Part shown: positions 53,111-63,835 of the stretch, piece after piece
Layout of the letters: every line of letters begins with the position of its first letter
Position numbering within the stretch: the stretch's first letter is position 1
Assembly (NCBI GenBank): GCA_013420905.1
Contig: JAAXNY010000012.1
Coordinates: 1-64,000, forward strand
Source of the DNA: Collybia mongolica
Lineage: Eukaryota > Basidiomycota > Agaricomycetes > Agaricales > Clitocybaceae
DNA length: 64,000 nucleotides
Direction: 5' to 3'
Notes under the pieces: model-generated
The model's input: only the letters and a program-made list of their open reading frames with translations
The model's database searches: none
What the model was told of the DNA's origin: nothing
Translations under genes and position numbers: made by a program

Positions 53111-54127
53111 CTAAAAATCCATCTTCTCTTCTGATTCGGTTACAATCTTTCTAATCTCCTCATAGGTCATCTCCATGACATTGATTCTTTCTTTACAATC
53201 AACTGCACGGTGACCAGGCTTTCAACATTTCCAACATATCAATGGTTTACACTCTCCAAAATTCCTACTGCGAGATTGGTCAATATCCATTGGGACATAC
53301 TGGCTTTCTGCAGGTTTAGGTGTGGCTCTAAAATTGTTCGTAGAAGGCAGAGATCCAGATGGGGCAGGATGGTTTGCTGGTTTGCTGTAGCCAGCAAGTT
53401 GTCTTTTACGTCCTTCCCTCTTCCTCCATTGTCTATCTAACTTCTGAGCCCAAAACTTCCAATTGGCAATAGTAACTGGGGCCTGAGGCAGTCTGCAAAT
53501 TGCATCAGCCAAGGCAGGGGAGAGTCCTTCCTCAAATCGTTCCATAAGGGCCACCTCATCATAGCCACTTTCATGTTCATACATCTCAAAGGATACAACA
53601 TATTCTTCTGCAGTGGAACATCCTTGACGGAGTTCCTTGAGTTTAGTACGAGCAGTATCTCCTTCATCAGGATCAGCAAACTGCTGTGTGAGGGCCTGTA
53701 CAAATGTCTTCCAGGTATGGGCATATCTGTCCTCAGACTCTCTGATCATGTTGTCAGCCCATGAGCCAGCTGTACCATCCTTCATGTAAGACAGGGCTAA
53801 GGTAATGTGGTTGTTGTCAAGTTCATAATCAACAGGGTTTGCCTGGAAGTAAAGGTTGAGCTGGCGCATGAAGATAGGGAATTTCGCACGAGCCCCATCA
53901 TATGGATCAGGGTGAGCAACTTTAATCCTTTTATGAGGGTGGAAGGATTGTTTGATTTCCTCAGTTGCTTGGGCAACTTCCTGATGATACTGCCGTTCAA
54001 GCTGCTGAATTCGGGCTTGGGCTGCAAGCAGTTGTTGTTCTAAAGTTGGTTGAGAGGGAGGGTCAAGGGATTCCATGGATGGATCACTGGGTGTGGATAG
54101 GAGAGTAGGGTCAAATTGAGAAGGCAT
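53111..54127 (-). pseudogene. gag: Element E Gag with TGA in the zinc knuckle
   Basis: ATG at 54127. The N terminus has a Gln-rich coiled segment (LEQQLLAAQARIQQLERQ). The capsid region is KFPIFMRQLNLYFQANP ... FVQALTQQFADPDEGDTARTKLKELRQG, similar in layout to A. The zinc knuckle begins CWKC, is hit by TGA at 53222-53224, and continues KPGHRAVDC in the same frame. After the knuckle the gag frame ends GAT TTT TAG (53111-53113), and pol follows in -1 through the GGATTTT heptamer at 53114-53120. Confidence 0.9.
53114..53120 (-). promoter_or_regulatory. Element E gag/pol -1 heptamer GGATTTT
   Basis: Sense: ATG GAT TTT TAG. The -1 frame reads on towards the protease ORF, blocked only by a TGA at 53082-53084 just before its ATG. 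Same heptamer as the B PR/pol junction. Confidence 0.55.
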
Positions 54128-54445
54128 AATGTAAATCTAATAGATGGGAAAAGAGTGGATGATGAGGCTCCCGGGTACTCTGTCCGGATTTTCCCCAGTC
54201 AAGCCCTATGCACACCTCTTGCAAGAGAACTGCTCCTGTCTTCTCTGTCCAACCAGGCAACAGTGGTGATTTAGCACCCTTAGCAATTGCTACTTGAGAC
54301 GGACTCAACGTTTCTCAAGGTCAGGCACAATCAGTGTCTCTTTAGTGGATGTACACGAAGGAAAGAAGATAGTCTGGTTTGGTCAGTGTGGGTTTGGTGT
54401 GAAGCTGGGTGGTTACGTAGCGTAGCAGCAGTGAGTGTAGAAGGG

Positions 54446-54456
54446 AGTCTTGATCT
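54446..54456 (-). other. Element E primer binding site, self-priming type
   Basis: Sense AGATCAAGACT begins two bases inside the 5' LTR. It is exactly complementary to AGTCTTGATCT at 54581-54571 in the LTR, 30 bp downstream of a TATATATA box (54604-54613). Eleven complementary nucleotides and the TATA spacing are what Tf1-type self-priming requires. Confidence 0.75.
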
Positions 54457-54458
54457 TC

Positions 54459-54836
54459 TGTCAGCGATGCAACAATAACAGTCACTGCAGGATATCAGAG
54501 AGTAGAAGAGGAGAGATAGCACAAGAGATAGAGAGCTGAGAAGACCTGTCTGTATTGCAGAGAATAGACGAGATCAAGACTACAGAACAAGTAGCTAGAG
54601 GAGCAGTATATATACAACTACCTAAGGGGGACCAGAGTGGAATAAATATGGAGAAAGGTAAACCAAACATAACCAGGGTAGTGAACAGCGTCAATCAAAT
54701 GATGGAATGGAATGATGGGAATGATGGGAGAATTATAACTACTGGGGATAGATGAAATAACAGCCAATCCCCCTAGATAAGAGATAAGATAAGATCAAAA
54801 AGACGGAGATAAGATGGGAATATAATTTTCATGACA
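54459..54836 (-). repeat. Element E 5' LTR
   Basis: 378 bp. It contains the TATATATA box and the predicted mRNA start at 54581. It is followed by the second ACAAT (54837-54841). Confidence 0.93.
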
Positions 54837-54841
54837 ACAAT

Positions 54842-55078
54842 GGTTACTTATGAACTAAGATACCGAGGTTGTAACCGGGCATGGTGAATAGGACTAATAA
54901 TAGACCGTACTCATAGTCCTCTGTACTGATAGTGTATTATCCATTAGACTAGTTCACTCTGATTAGCTGTCTTGGAGCTCGACTCTAATCCTTTATTACC
55001 GTTTACTTGGTTATTAGAAATGATACTAATAGCCTTACTTGTTGACTTTATAAGTGCAAACAATTTCGGGCCCTATCA
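54842..55078 (-). repeat. B-family LTR D, remaining part
   Basis: Continues LTR D to its CCCTATCA edge at 55078. The sequences outside the two edges of D (CCAG on the left, ATGT on the right) are not a duplication. On the left it touches a LINE tail and on the right a hAT transposase. Confidence 0.88.
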
Positions 55079-57531
55079 ATGTCCTTCATGCGATTACTCA
55101 GTTCATCACCGTTGACAACCAGGTAAGACTTACAGTTGAGTCACATTGAATATGCCTCACCAGTCCCCCCAGTCACTTGCAGTCACAAACAAAGTGACAT
55201 TTTGAAATTGTTTAGTTGCGATGTGGCTGAAATCAATGTCGGTTGACTTACCAAGCACTCATGATGTCATCAATCACCTACATAATGAGTTTGTATGTTG
55301 GATGCATGAGCTGGAAGCGGATATCAAGGTTCTTAGCACCATTCATAGCAAAAAATGTTGCTGACTTACCAGTGATAATCAAGGTAGCCCCAGGATTAGT
55401 CTCAACAACCGCAGATGGTTGGACAGTTGATACAACAAAGGTGGGGTTCCTTGGTGTGACAGTGCACTGGATTGAGATAAAGGCAGGTAAGTGGAAGATG
55501 CGAGCTGAGGTTATCGGTTTTCAGTCGATATTGGGGGACCACAGTGGGCAGAACTTGGGGCAATACTTTGTGGGAGTGTGCAACCGGATTGGGATAATGG
55601 GTAGGGATCAATCAAAGGTACAACAAACAAACCTTGAAATGGCAACGTTTATCTGATCATCTGACAGTTGCTCACTGCCATGCTCAATAACACATCAAGT
55701 AACACAATGCAGTGCAAAATGGTTGAAGACATCCACCAACAGTTACAGCTTGCCCAATGGTTGGCAGATGAGAACCAGCTACCATATGTTATTGCTTCAG
55801 TTTGCTTATGGATCTACTGACTCACTGTATTACAGTTGCCTCAGTCATGTCATCAACCTCGCAAACATTGATGTGATGGATCACATCACTAAGATTGCAG
55901 TGGTGGAAACGGCCACTGCTATTTGGGAGTACAACCCGTCCTTGCCTGACAACTGTGTGCTTAATGGTTCACTCAACATCATTGCAGCAATACGCATGCT
56001 TGCAATCAAGGTCTGTCATCTCTTCTTGTTCGCCTTCTCCTGAAATCTGACTTGCTGGTGTAGATTCAGTCTTCTGGGCAGTGCATTGAGGCATTTGAAG
56101 CACTTCAGCTTGAATGCGGACTTGTCACCACCCTCACTATCCCTCTTCATAGCAATGTAAGGTGGGGAACCGCATATCAGATGCTGAGCATGTCACACAA
56201 ACTCCATCAGGTATGATATTCTGTTTTCTTTGAATTCCCATCAGTAACATCAAGCAAAAAGGCTGTCAATCTCTTTGTCTCTAGTGCCAATCATTGCTAT
56301 GGCCCCATCATGACCATTTGACATGAAGGATGGATTGCCAAGCATATCCCATGGTCCGCATTCAAGTTTTTGGAGAGGGATTGGGAAAGGGTCTCAGAAG
56401 CAGCCGAAATCTTAACTGTATGTGAACATTGCCTTGCCCTCCTGTAAAAGCTAATTCTCCTCTGATATTACAAGGATTCTAACAGAATCCAACAGTATTT
56501 CTCCACAGAGAAACATCCAACCCTATGGCGAGCTCTCCCAGCAATTGAAGAGCTTCAAACTGCCTGGGAAGCTAAGCAGGACAACGAGTACTTCTCGACT
56601 TATCAAATGGCAATAAACAATGGTCTTGCAAAGCTGAACAAGTACTATTTGCGGTTCGACAAAAAGCCCACCTATATCCTTGCCCTCAGTGTGTCTTTTT
56701 CCAAGTTTCAAGCCTCTTGAATGACTATTGCTAACTTCCATAGCGCTGCACCCATACTTTAAACTTGCTTACATCAAGCTTGTATGGGGAGGGCCAGCGG
56801 AACAAGCAGTCAAATGCAAGGCAGGGAATCCTTTCACAAAGGATTGGCAAGATGAGGCTCAGCAGATACTTGAAGGAGTGGTATGTGCCCATTCTTTCAT
56901 TGATGTGACATATCTAACTTGCATTCTCACAGATGGAGCATTACTACAAGAGCCAGCCTAATACAAACCCAGTGCTGACTCAACCTGCTGCCACTGAAGA
57001 TGGTTCAATCCTTTTGGAGTTCAATCATCATCAGCTCACATTGCTATTGCACCAAGAAGAGGGGGAGGGGTGGCAGGCAGAGCTACGCCAATATCTTAAG
57101 GACATGCCCACAGATGTCACAAAAGATACTGACATTGTAGAATGGTGGCAGGTATGGATCTGGCTTCAACATGCTCAGTGGTACCTATTTCTAATGACTT
57201 ACAGAATAATGGACACCATTACCCCACTCTCTGCTATATTGCAATCAATTTCCTTGCCTGCCAAGCTTCCTCTGTGCCTTGCAAATGGCTTTTCTCTGGT
57301 GGCGGCAAGATTGCAACAAAGCATTGTGCTCAGTTAGGAGCAACATGTTTCAAAGAATTGCAAAACATGAAGTTCACATAGAGAAATAACATTGGAGACC
57401 TCGTAGCTTGGAACTCGAACCAGGTAGAGGAGATAGATGACAAACTGAAGGAATATTGTGACTTGCTGGCTGTGGATGGGGAGCAGGCAAGGTGGGACAA
57501 TGACACTGTGGGTGAGGTTGTGTCATTTTAG
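55079..57531 (+). pseudogene. hAT-family transposase, truncated and decayed
   Basis: Intron-containing hAT transposase without its N terminus, which is cut by LTR D. Recognisable blocks in order: VLHAITQFITVDNQ; FVCWMHELEADIK; STTADGWTVDTTKVGFLGVTVHWIEI (start of the RNase H-like core); LGQYFVGVCNRIGIM; CLSHVINLANIDVM; SGQCIEAFEALQLECGLVTTLTIPLHSNVRWGTAYQML; ALHPYFKLAYIKL; and the C-terminal dimerisation block (DIVEWWQ, YPTLCYIAINFLACQASSVPCKWLFSGGG...FKELQNMKF). Several blocks are separated by GT...AG introns of about 50 nt. TAG at 57379-57381 falls where Trp is expected, and the frame continues to 57531. Nonfunctional. Confidence 0.82.
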
Positions 57532-57540
57532 AGTAGAAAA

Positions 57541-57740
57541 ACTGGTCTAGACTGATGATAAGACCGAATGCAACCAGTCACAACTGGTCCATAGACCATA
57601 ACATAACCAAAATGGACCGGTTTTCTCCAGTTTGGTCCAGTCAAGGGTATTTTTGACTACGGTCCCAACCGGTTACAGTTATGGTTAAGTCCAAATGAGG
57701 TCCAAAAACCGGACTTAACTGGACTTGAAAACACTATTCA
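57541..57740 (+). repeat. GGTCC/CCGGT repeats at the hAT 3' end
   Basis: At least eight copies, in both orientations, of GGTCCA/TGGACC and ACCGG/CCGGT within 200 bp just after the transposase. Clusters of short motifs next to the ends are typical of hAT subterminal transposase-binding regions. No terminal inverted repeat was found on the truncated 5' side. Confidence 0.5.
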
Positions 57741-58501
57741 CAAATATTGATTTACTTCTTACTGACACTTTAACCCTGTACTATTTGCACAGCTCTAGTG
57801 GGCTGATATAGACTTCTGGTACCCCTATAGTATTTATCCAATGTACTTATATATAGATTGGGTTGTCCAATTACAGATAGCACCTTTGCAATGAACTAGG
57901 CCCAGATTTCTTGCAATAAAGCCCACTTAGTCCTGTGTTGCCCCCTTCCCTGTGTGGCTGAACCCTGCTGCTCATATCAATCCCCCTTCTAACACTCAGT
58001 GTGATGCAGCCCTTTACAGTATGGTAGGGTGTGGGCAGTATTTCATTAATGCATCATAGACAACCCCCACCCTCTAGAACACCACTGCATATAGGAGGCC
58101 ACCTACTGCAGCAGCATGCAAACTTAATCCATCCCCTGCACATCTCATACCAGCAAGCACTAATGCAAAATCAAATAAGGGGGCAGTGATAGCTAAGGAC
58201 AGCAGTGGAGTGGCAGGCTTGTGTGGGGACAAGTTCTTGTGTAGACTTATATTTTGTGTGATGTAAGGAAGTAATATCAATCCAAATGCCTATAATAGAA
58301 AACAAGTTCCCACAATATTGAAATGTATATCAACCATTCAATATTTAACAATTTATTTCTAGCCTTGCATCCTGGGTTAATCAAGAACTTACCAGATATA
58401 CTAAAGATAGATATCATCATCAAAGATAAAGTTCAAACAAATGTACATATGCCTGTTAAGTGTTTTTTTCTTGTATTATCACGTACTATATTTAACCATA
58501 C
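57741..58501. other. Intergenic stretch
   Basis: AT-rich sequence between the hAT remnant and the membrane-protein gene. Short ORFs on both strands show no recognisable motif. I see no gene or repeat here. Confidence 0.5.
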
Positions 58502-59362
58502 TCATATGTAGACTCGATTGGAGGAAGTATAATCAGGTGGTGGTTCCACCACTTCCATCAGCTGAGCTTCGAGTTCCGTGATCTTATTATTCATGCACTC
58601 CAATTCTTGTCGCAACCTCTCTTCAATTTCTCGCCCCTCCAAGTCGTGCCAGAGCCCTTCATTGGTTGCATTTCTACGGCTACGTGTGCTCAAACTGGAA
58701 CGCAGCAACTCACACTGTCTTTGCGTATCGTCCATCTCTTGCTGCACCCGAAGGAAGTGCTCTGTTATTAGTGAGGTTGGGCTATGTATGATATGTGACG
58801 CTCGACTACACACCACGTTTGCCTTCTGGCTGACGATAGTCTTCCTCGATTATCATGGGATCGGTGGTGGTATTTACCACACTGTGGTTGTGGAAAAAAG
58901 AGCAGAGGTTATTACGAGACATCAGCTCTGTGGTTTTCCTCAATTTCGAAATTCGAGAAATGTAAACAATTCTGACATACTGCCGGGGTCGTCAATGGAA
59001 TGCTGGAGCGTTCCTGCGTGTGACTGACGGGTCCTTCTATGTCGGAGGTAGAGAAATCCAAAACCTACAAATAGAGCAAGGAGCACCAGGCCACCAATGA
59101 CTCCCCCAATAAGAGCAGCTCGAGACGAAGTACCAGATGTATGAGATGCACTCAGTGTAGTGATAGCTGATGTGGTGAGACTTGATGCAGACACAGGACT
59201 GCCTAGTCTGAATTTTGTTGGTGAGTAATGTTAAAAATATCTGGTATGTTCTCCGAAGAATCATTATCTCACGGCTGCGTTGAGGCTACTATTGATGAGG
59301 GCCCATCACTTCCTAATGCAGAACTAGTTGGCGGCGTTGTCATAGTAGTTGTCGGGGGTTCC
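58502..59362 (-). CDS. Single-pass membrane protein, Ser/Thr-rich ectodomain (partial)
   Basis: Exons on the minus strand: 59362-59273, 59207-58981, 58927-58814, 58761-58502. The introns are 65, 53 and 52 nt, with CTCAC or CTAAT branch-like motifs. The product has a Thr/Ser/Pro-rich external segment, a transmembrane helix (AALIGGVIGGLVLLALFVGFGFLYL) with stop-transfer RHRRTRQ, and a cytosolic part. That part has a heptad-like coil (EERLRQELECMNNKITELEAQ) and a PPPDY motif near the C terminus. This layout is common in Agaricomycete cell-surface or sensor-like proteins of unknown function. A CTAACAG acceptor precedes the first exon, so a signal-peptide exon should lie upstream; I could not find it. 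Confidence 0.65.
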
Positions 59363-59820
59363 CTGTTAGACTAGCAGATGAGTTGGACGTCTTTGACTAT
59401 CGCATGACATCAGCAAATCCTGGGTCCCCTGTGGAGATCTGCTAGCAGCCCTGCATAGATACCCATAGACACCCATAGTGCCATAGATGCCATAGAGTAG
59501 GTTCTGTTGCTGTACAATTCTGTGCAGACCTCCACAGCTCTCAGCAGTCATAGTTCAATTTATGCCCTCCTGTAAAGTGCTACAAGGTTCTGAATAGCTC
59601 CACTTATTACTGGGCAGAGCATAGGAGATTACACCTATTACTGTGCAGAGCATAAGAGAATACAGTTCTAGTCTGCAGATACACCCCTTGCTTTTGAGAT
59701 TTGTACAGCCTGGAAGAATAGGGCAAACAGTATTCCATTACATTGCCATATTTTTGGTGTGGTGGGCCATTGTCTACGAATTTAATGGGTAACAAGGATT
59801 CTAGTAGCTAAGTCCAACAA
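59363..59820. other. Upstream region without identified gene
   Basis: It contains a short imperfect repeat of CATCTATGGCACTATGGGTGTCTATGGGT type near 59455-59495, and duplicated GGGCAGAGCATAGGAGA/TGCAGAGCATAAGAGA motifs at 59611-59655. The missing first exon of the membrane protein may be here, but none is convincing. Confidence 0.4.
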
Positions 59821-62553
59821 TCAATCAAGAACATTACAAAAACCGAGGTCAATCTTGTTAGAATCTTTCCCTGATTGTACCCTAAATACCATATCAGCAC
59901 CACTAAATGATTGATCAAAAACTACATACCCTCCTGCCCAAGCAATGTCCTCCAATAACTGAGTAATTCGGGAACTATGATAGGTATGGTTATCGAGCTC
60001 ATGGATCAGGTCAAGCATTGAAGTCTGTACTGGTCCAAACACCTTGCCTTCGAAGCTGATGGAAATGTGTATTCCTGTCACATACTCGCGGAGGCAGTTA
60101 ACAAGCTGCAAGGTGTTTTTAGGGTTAGTGAGGCAAGGCTGAGGCTCAAATACTAAACATACACAAGCACATGCCATGGCTAAACATGGGCGCGGGAGCT
60201 CCGAGCAGAAATGATTTGGAAATAAAATACCCAGACTATCTTTATTTCCGTAATAAAATTGTTGACATAGGTCTGCAAGGACGGCATGTCCAAAGTTCTT
60301 TGTCTTTCCCTGGTATAGAGGAAGGTTAATATATATTTTCAAACCCGAAGAAAATATCCGATACATTTTTATCAAGACCACCTCGCAAAAATGACCCATG
60401 GTGCAGCAAGGCCTCGACATCACTAACAATTTTTGCAAGGCGCACTGATTTGTTTTTGAAGGTCTTCTTGTCTAGACGGGGCCGTAGAACATCTTGGAAG
60501 TGGGCGAGCAAAATCTCGCGGCCCATAGTCTTCATTTTACCACGGTAGGATGCACCATCCTCAAATATCTTGAAATCGCACGAGATTAGAAATACAAGGG
60601 GGAGATGTTAATATGACATACAAGAATTGACAAAGCATGTTTATCAAAGTAATCTAACGAAAAGCATGATTCAGCATGAAGTGGTGTGAAATTCAAATAC
60701 TCACAGTCATCGAGAGGCTCAGAGTCAGGATCACTCTCATGAATCAAGATACCTTGCATAATACTTTTTAATGCAATACCCAAGGTGGCTGCTGCACGTT
60801 CAGGGAAACTGTTCTTGCTGGTATAGAGATGTAGGCGGTGGTGATTCTTCGCGAACTCAATAAGGTTCATCCACACAGGACTGTTGCTGTAGAAACCCAA
60901 CTGTGTATGTGTTGGGGATTTGTCAGTAATATTTTGAGAATTCCGTGGCATGCGGGTCTTCGAGGGGGGCAGTATGGGATCATCCCCATCATCAGCATCC
61001 TCGTCACTGGCATCCTCATTGTTGACATCCTCATCATCGACGTCCTCATTGTTGGCACCCTTAGTGCCATGTGAATGATTGCGGCGGTGCCTTGAAGGGT
61101 TGGTGATAGGGTTTCGGTGGCTGTTAGGATGATCAAGATCAATGGGATCTGGGGCACGGATTTTTCGGTTCGTTGCATGGTGCAAAGCCAGCACAGAGTA
61201 TGCGTCAGGCGATTGGGGTGCATCAGCTATAGAAGTATAATACTGCTGTGAAATTGATGCAACCGACTAAACTTTATGCTTACCTGGGATGGAATGCCGG
61301 TGAAGTTCCCGAGCATAATGTTCATCCTCTTCGCCTGGTGATTCTTCATCAATATCCATATTTTCTATGTTAAAGTTGATGTCAGAAATGTAGTTGTCAA
61401 CAAGAAACTCACAGTTTTCATTGTATGCATCATTTGCGTTCGGATCTTGTTGCATTTCTATCATGTCATCTGGGTCATGTTTATCAACCAAATCAAGGAG
61501 ATTAACTATTGTATCACCTTGGCCTTCATCAAAAGGGTTCTCTCTGTCCCCCCCACTGTCGCTGCGAACTGAGCCTTTGGAACCTCCATCCTCCTCCCCA
61601 CTACAGCTGTCACTCTTGTCTTTTTGACTCTGTTCCGAATCACTGTGGGAGCTTTGATGCTCTTCTTCAGAGTCTGGAATAACCTCAGAAAGTGCACGGT
61701 CTGGTTGAGGTGTCAGTATACAGTCCAGAATTTGGGCTTTTGTTGATAGAAGAGTTGGGCAATGTTTTTCACCTGCGGCAACCCTAGACGTGGCTTGCTT
61801 GAGTTTCTTTTGTTCTACTTGGCTTTGATGGTCCGCGTGCAGTTGGAATTTGGGCAGTAGCACAGGTCTTCGATGTACTATTGAGGCTGGCACGTGAGTG
61901 GCTGGAATGGGTATGTGAGATCCCAGGGCTTTTGAATGTGATGTACATGTACCACGTGGACCAGCTCGGAACCCAAAGCGAGTGTCTGTGTTGTCAATGT
62001 GGTTTTGGGCAATAGGCTGTGGAGCACCTGATCCAAGGGGAGGGTCTTCCTTACGCAAGGGGATAATCATGGGCTATTGATGTCAGTTGTGATTGAGATG
62101 AAAAGCCAAGTACTCACAATGCTTTCCATGCCTTTTCTAACCCTGGTTTTCACTACTGGCGGAGCCATTATGTTCGGAGTTACTTCTTTAGGCATATTAT
62201 TTCCCAATTTTGTTGTGATTGGTTTCTTCTTGTGTGTTTGAGTTATCTGTTCGCCCACCTTTAGAAGTTGGGCGACTACTCCTCCTTTGCTGCGGTTAGC
62301 CCGTTTTGGTCGTTTGTCACTGTGGCCTGGATGGGAATGTCTCATAATGCAAAAGGTAATAAATAAAACAAAGCTTACCCTCGTGACCTTGGGATGGTCG
62401 TATCAACTGAGTTTCTAAAGATTGACTTGATAACGTGAATATGACAGGAGTATGTGAATGCTCACCTTCAATGTCTGCTGTCCTCTGTGACTTGTTCACC
62501 GGTTGCTGACACTCATCCTCATCCTCCGATAGTATATGTTTGCCTTGCACCAT
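59821..62553 (-). CDS. DUF6532-domain protein
   Basis: Multi-exon minus-strand gene starting at ATG 62553. Modelled exons: 62553-62379 (possibly with an intron inside), 62326-62118, 62073-61284, 61226-60705, 60568-60365, from 60309 with an intron at GTATGT...TTGCAG, then to about 59821. The N-terminal half is low-complexity: basic (KRPKRANRSKGG), then strongly acidic (VIPDSEEE, DVDDEDVNNED repeats). The C-terminal half matches the DUF6532 pattern: NHHRLHLYTSKNSFPE, KNFGHAVLADLCQQFYYG, LGILFPNHF, LPRPCLAMACA, YVTGIHISISFEGKVFGPVQ. The junction between 60705 and 60568 does not keep frame with obvious splice sites, so this copy may be mutated. The function of the domain is unknown. Confidence 0.62.
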
Positions 62554-62915
62554 GAGTGGGAGAGTTACAGAAGGATGGTCAATGAGACGATGTTTTGAGT
62601 GTTGTGCATAGGCTCCAGGTGAGTAGGACGTGGCAGTGTGACTGGTGAATTTGGTTCAGTATGCAATCACGTGTCAAATAATATTATACAACCCTAAATG
62701 CACGAAGTTGCAGCCACTCCGCCCCCAGAGCTGTCACGACATATTTGGACACCACCAGATCTGCACGCGACGTTGTTACTTCTGCCTGGGAGGACTCGAC
62801 CGTTTTTGCTTGGGCCACTCCCAGTCCTTCTTTAGTGGTCTCCAACTCTGTCCGCATGGTGAGTCAAACAAATTGCAAGTCGAAACAGGTAGATTAAGAC
62901 GAACATATACACCTT
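62554..62915. other. Spacer, possible distal exons of a DUF6533 gene
   Basis: No independent gene recognised. The minus strand might contain further exons of the gene starting at 63236, but reading frames and splice sites could not be followed with confidence. Confidence 0.35.
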
Positions 62916-63236
62916 TTGTTATACTCCAATGACTCTTCCATACAGGTCGACCTTGTGCACACGCGTCAGTATCTATAGTGACATAGAGCTTGTGGAGGTG
63001 TTATTACTTCTTCACGTAAACTGATGAGGTAGTCATATCTGACATGATATTAGACACGAACTGTCCCGATTCGAGGTTTAAATTATTTGACGAACATGAG
63101 CAAAGTCAACGAGGCAACTTTGAAATATATCAGTGTTAGAAAGGTCATACGAGCCAACCTACTCACCTACGAAATAGTTGGTATTGTTCGCGTCCCACAT
63201 CAATTCACGAAGGTTGAAGCCTCCATCGGGTTCCAT
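62916..63236 (-). pseudogene. DUF6533-type membrane protein, N-terminal part
   Basis: ATG at 63236. Exon 1 (63236-63167) encodes MEPDGGFNLRELMWDANNTN and YFV. Exon 2 (63117-63096) encodes VASLTLLI. Exon 3 from 63038 encodes YDYLISLREE. The introns are 49 and 57 nt (GTGAGT and GTTCGT donors). The string VVASLTLLIYDYLISLREEV matches the N-terminal first-helix block of DUF6533 proteins, which precede seven-helix membrane proteins in basidiomycetes. Further on, RPVWKSHWSITKGVYV is also typical but is in a register I could not join. The rest of the protein was not found, so this is probably a fragment. Confidence 0.5.
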
Positions 63237-63835
63237 GAATTCGGTTAATTACAAGATACGGTGTTGACGGTTGCTTTGATTGGCTTGAAGAGTGGTTTTA
63301 CTGGAAGAGCCGTTGTGTATCGCTAGCCCAATGGACAGAAAGCCAAGTGTGACACGGTCGAATACAACAGTTCTACACACAAGCTTCACCAAGCACCGGT
63401 TTCAGCGGACTCCAAGCCGTCAACGGGCCAAGGCCAACAAGTGCGACGAGAGATCAGAGAGCACCAGAGTTGTCAAGCTCAGTAAAAAAAAATAGTCACA
63501 AATTTCGACATTAGTCAAAAAAAAAAAAAATATAAATTTCGGCTAACTTTGAGCTGATTTTTTAACACAACTTTTCCCCGGCTATGTCGAAATTTCGGAC
63601 TAGGAACCGTCTAACACAATTTTTTTTCACTGAGCGTCACGGCCGTCCGACTCATCTCAAGGAACTGACTGATTCTGTACATGATTATCGGCTTGACCGG
63701 GCTGGCAGTTGATTACGTGATATGGAACTGTACAGTTCCACAGCCACCCTACACAGCCACCCCTTCGTCCAACAATCAGAGATGGTAGCTTATGTAAAGT
63801 AGCCTTCAGGCAAGTTCTCCTCCTCCCTCTAAGCC
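63237..63835. other. Intergenic region with a 12-bp inverted repeat
   Basis: AAATTTCGACAT (63500-63511) and ATGTCGAAATTT (63584-63595) form a perfect 12-bp inverted repeat around two A/T-rich runs. The remainder contains the divergent promoters of the DUF6533 and uL23 genes. No other gene is supported. Confidence 0.5.

Larger units (their letters stand above)
48196..54836 (-). mobile_element. Chromovirus E, decayed Ty3/gypsy
   Basis: A 6,641-bp minus-strand element with 378-bp LTRs TGTCAGCG...TTCATGACA (48196-48573 and 54459-54836) that differ at about six sites. The 5-bp target duplication is ACAAT inside LTR D. Order in sense: LTR, self-type PBS, gag, protease-RT-RNase H-integrase-chromodomain, a short membrane ORF, LTR. 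At least seven in-frame TGA codons interrupt gag-pol. It is distantly related to A in all domains. Confidence 0.94.

Noticed and set aside
62645..62932. 95-codon plus-strand ORF, and 63292-63495
   Set aside because: No recognisable motif; they overlap the better-supported DUF6533-type exons or promoter sequence.
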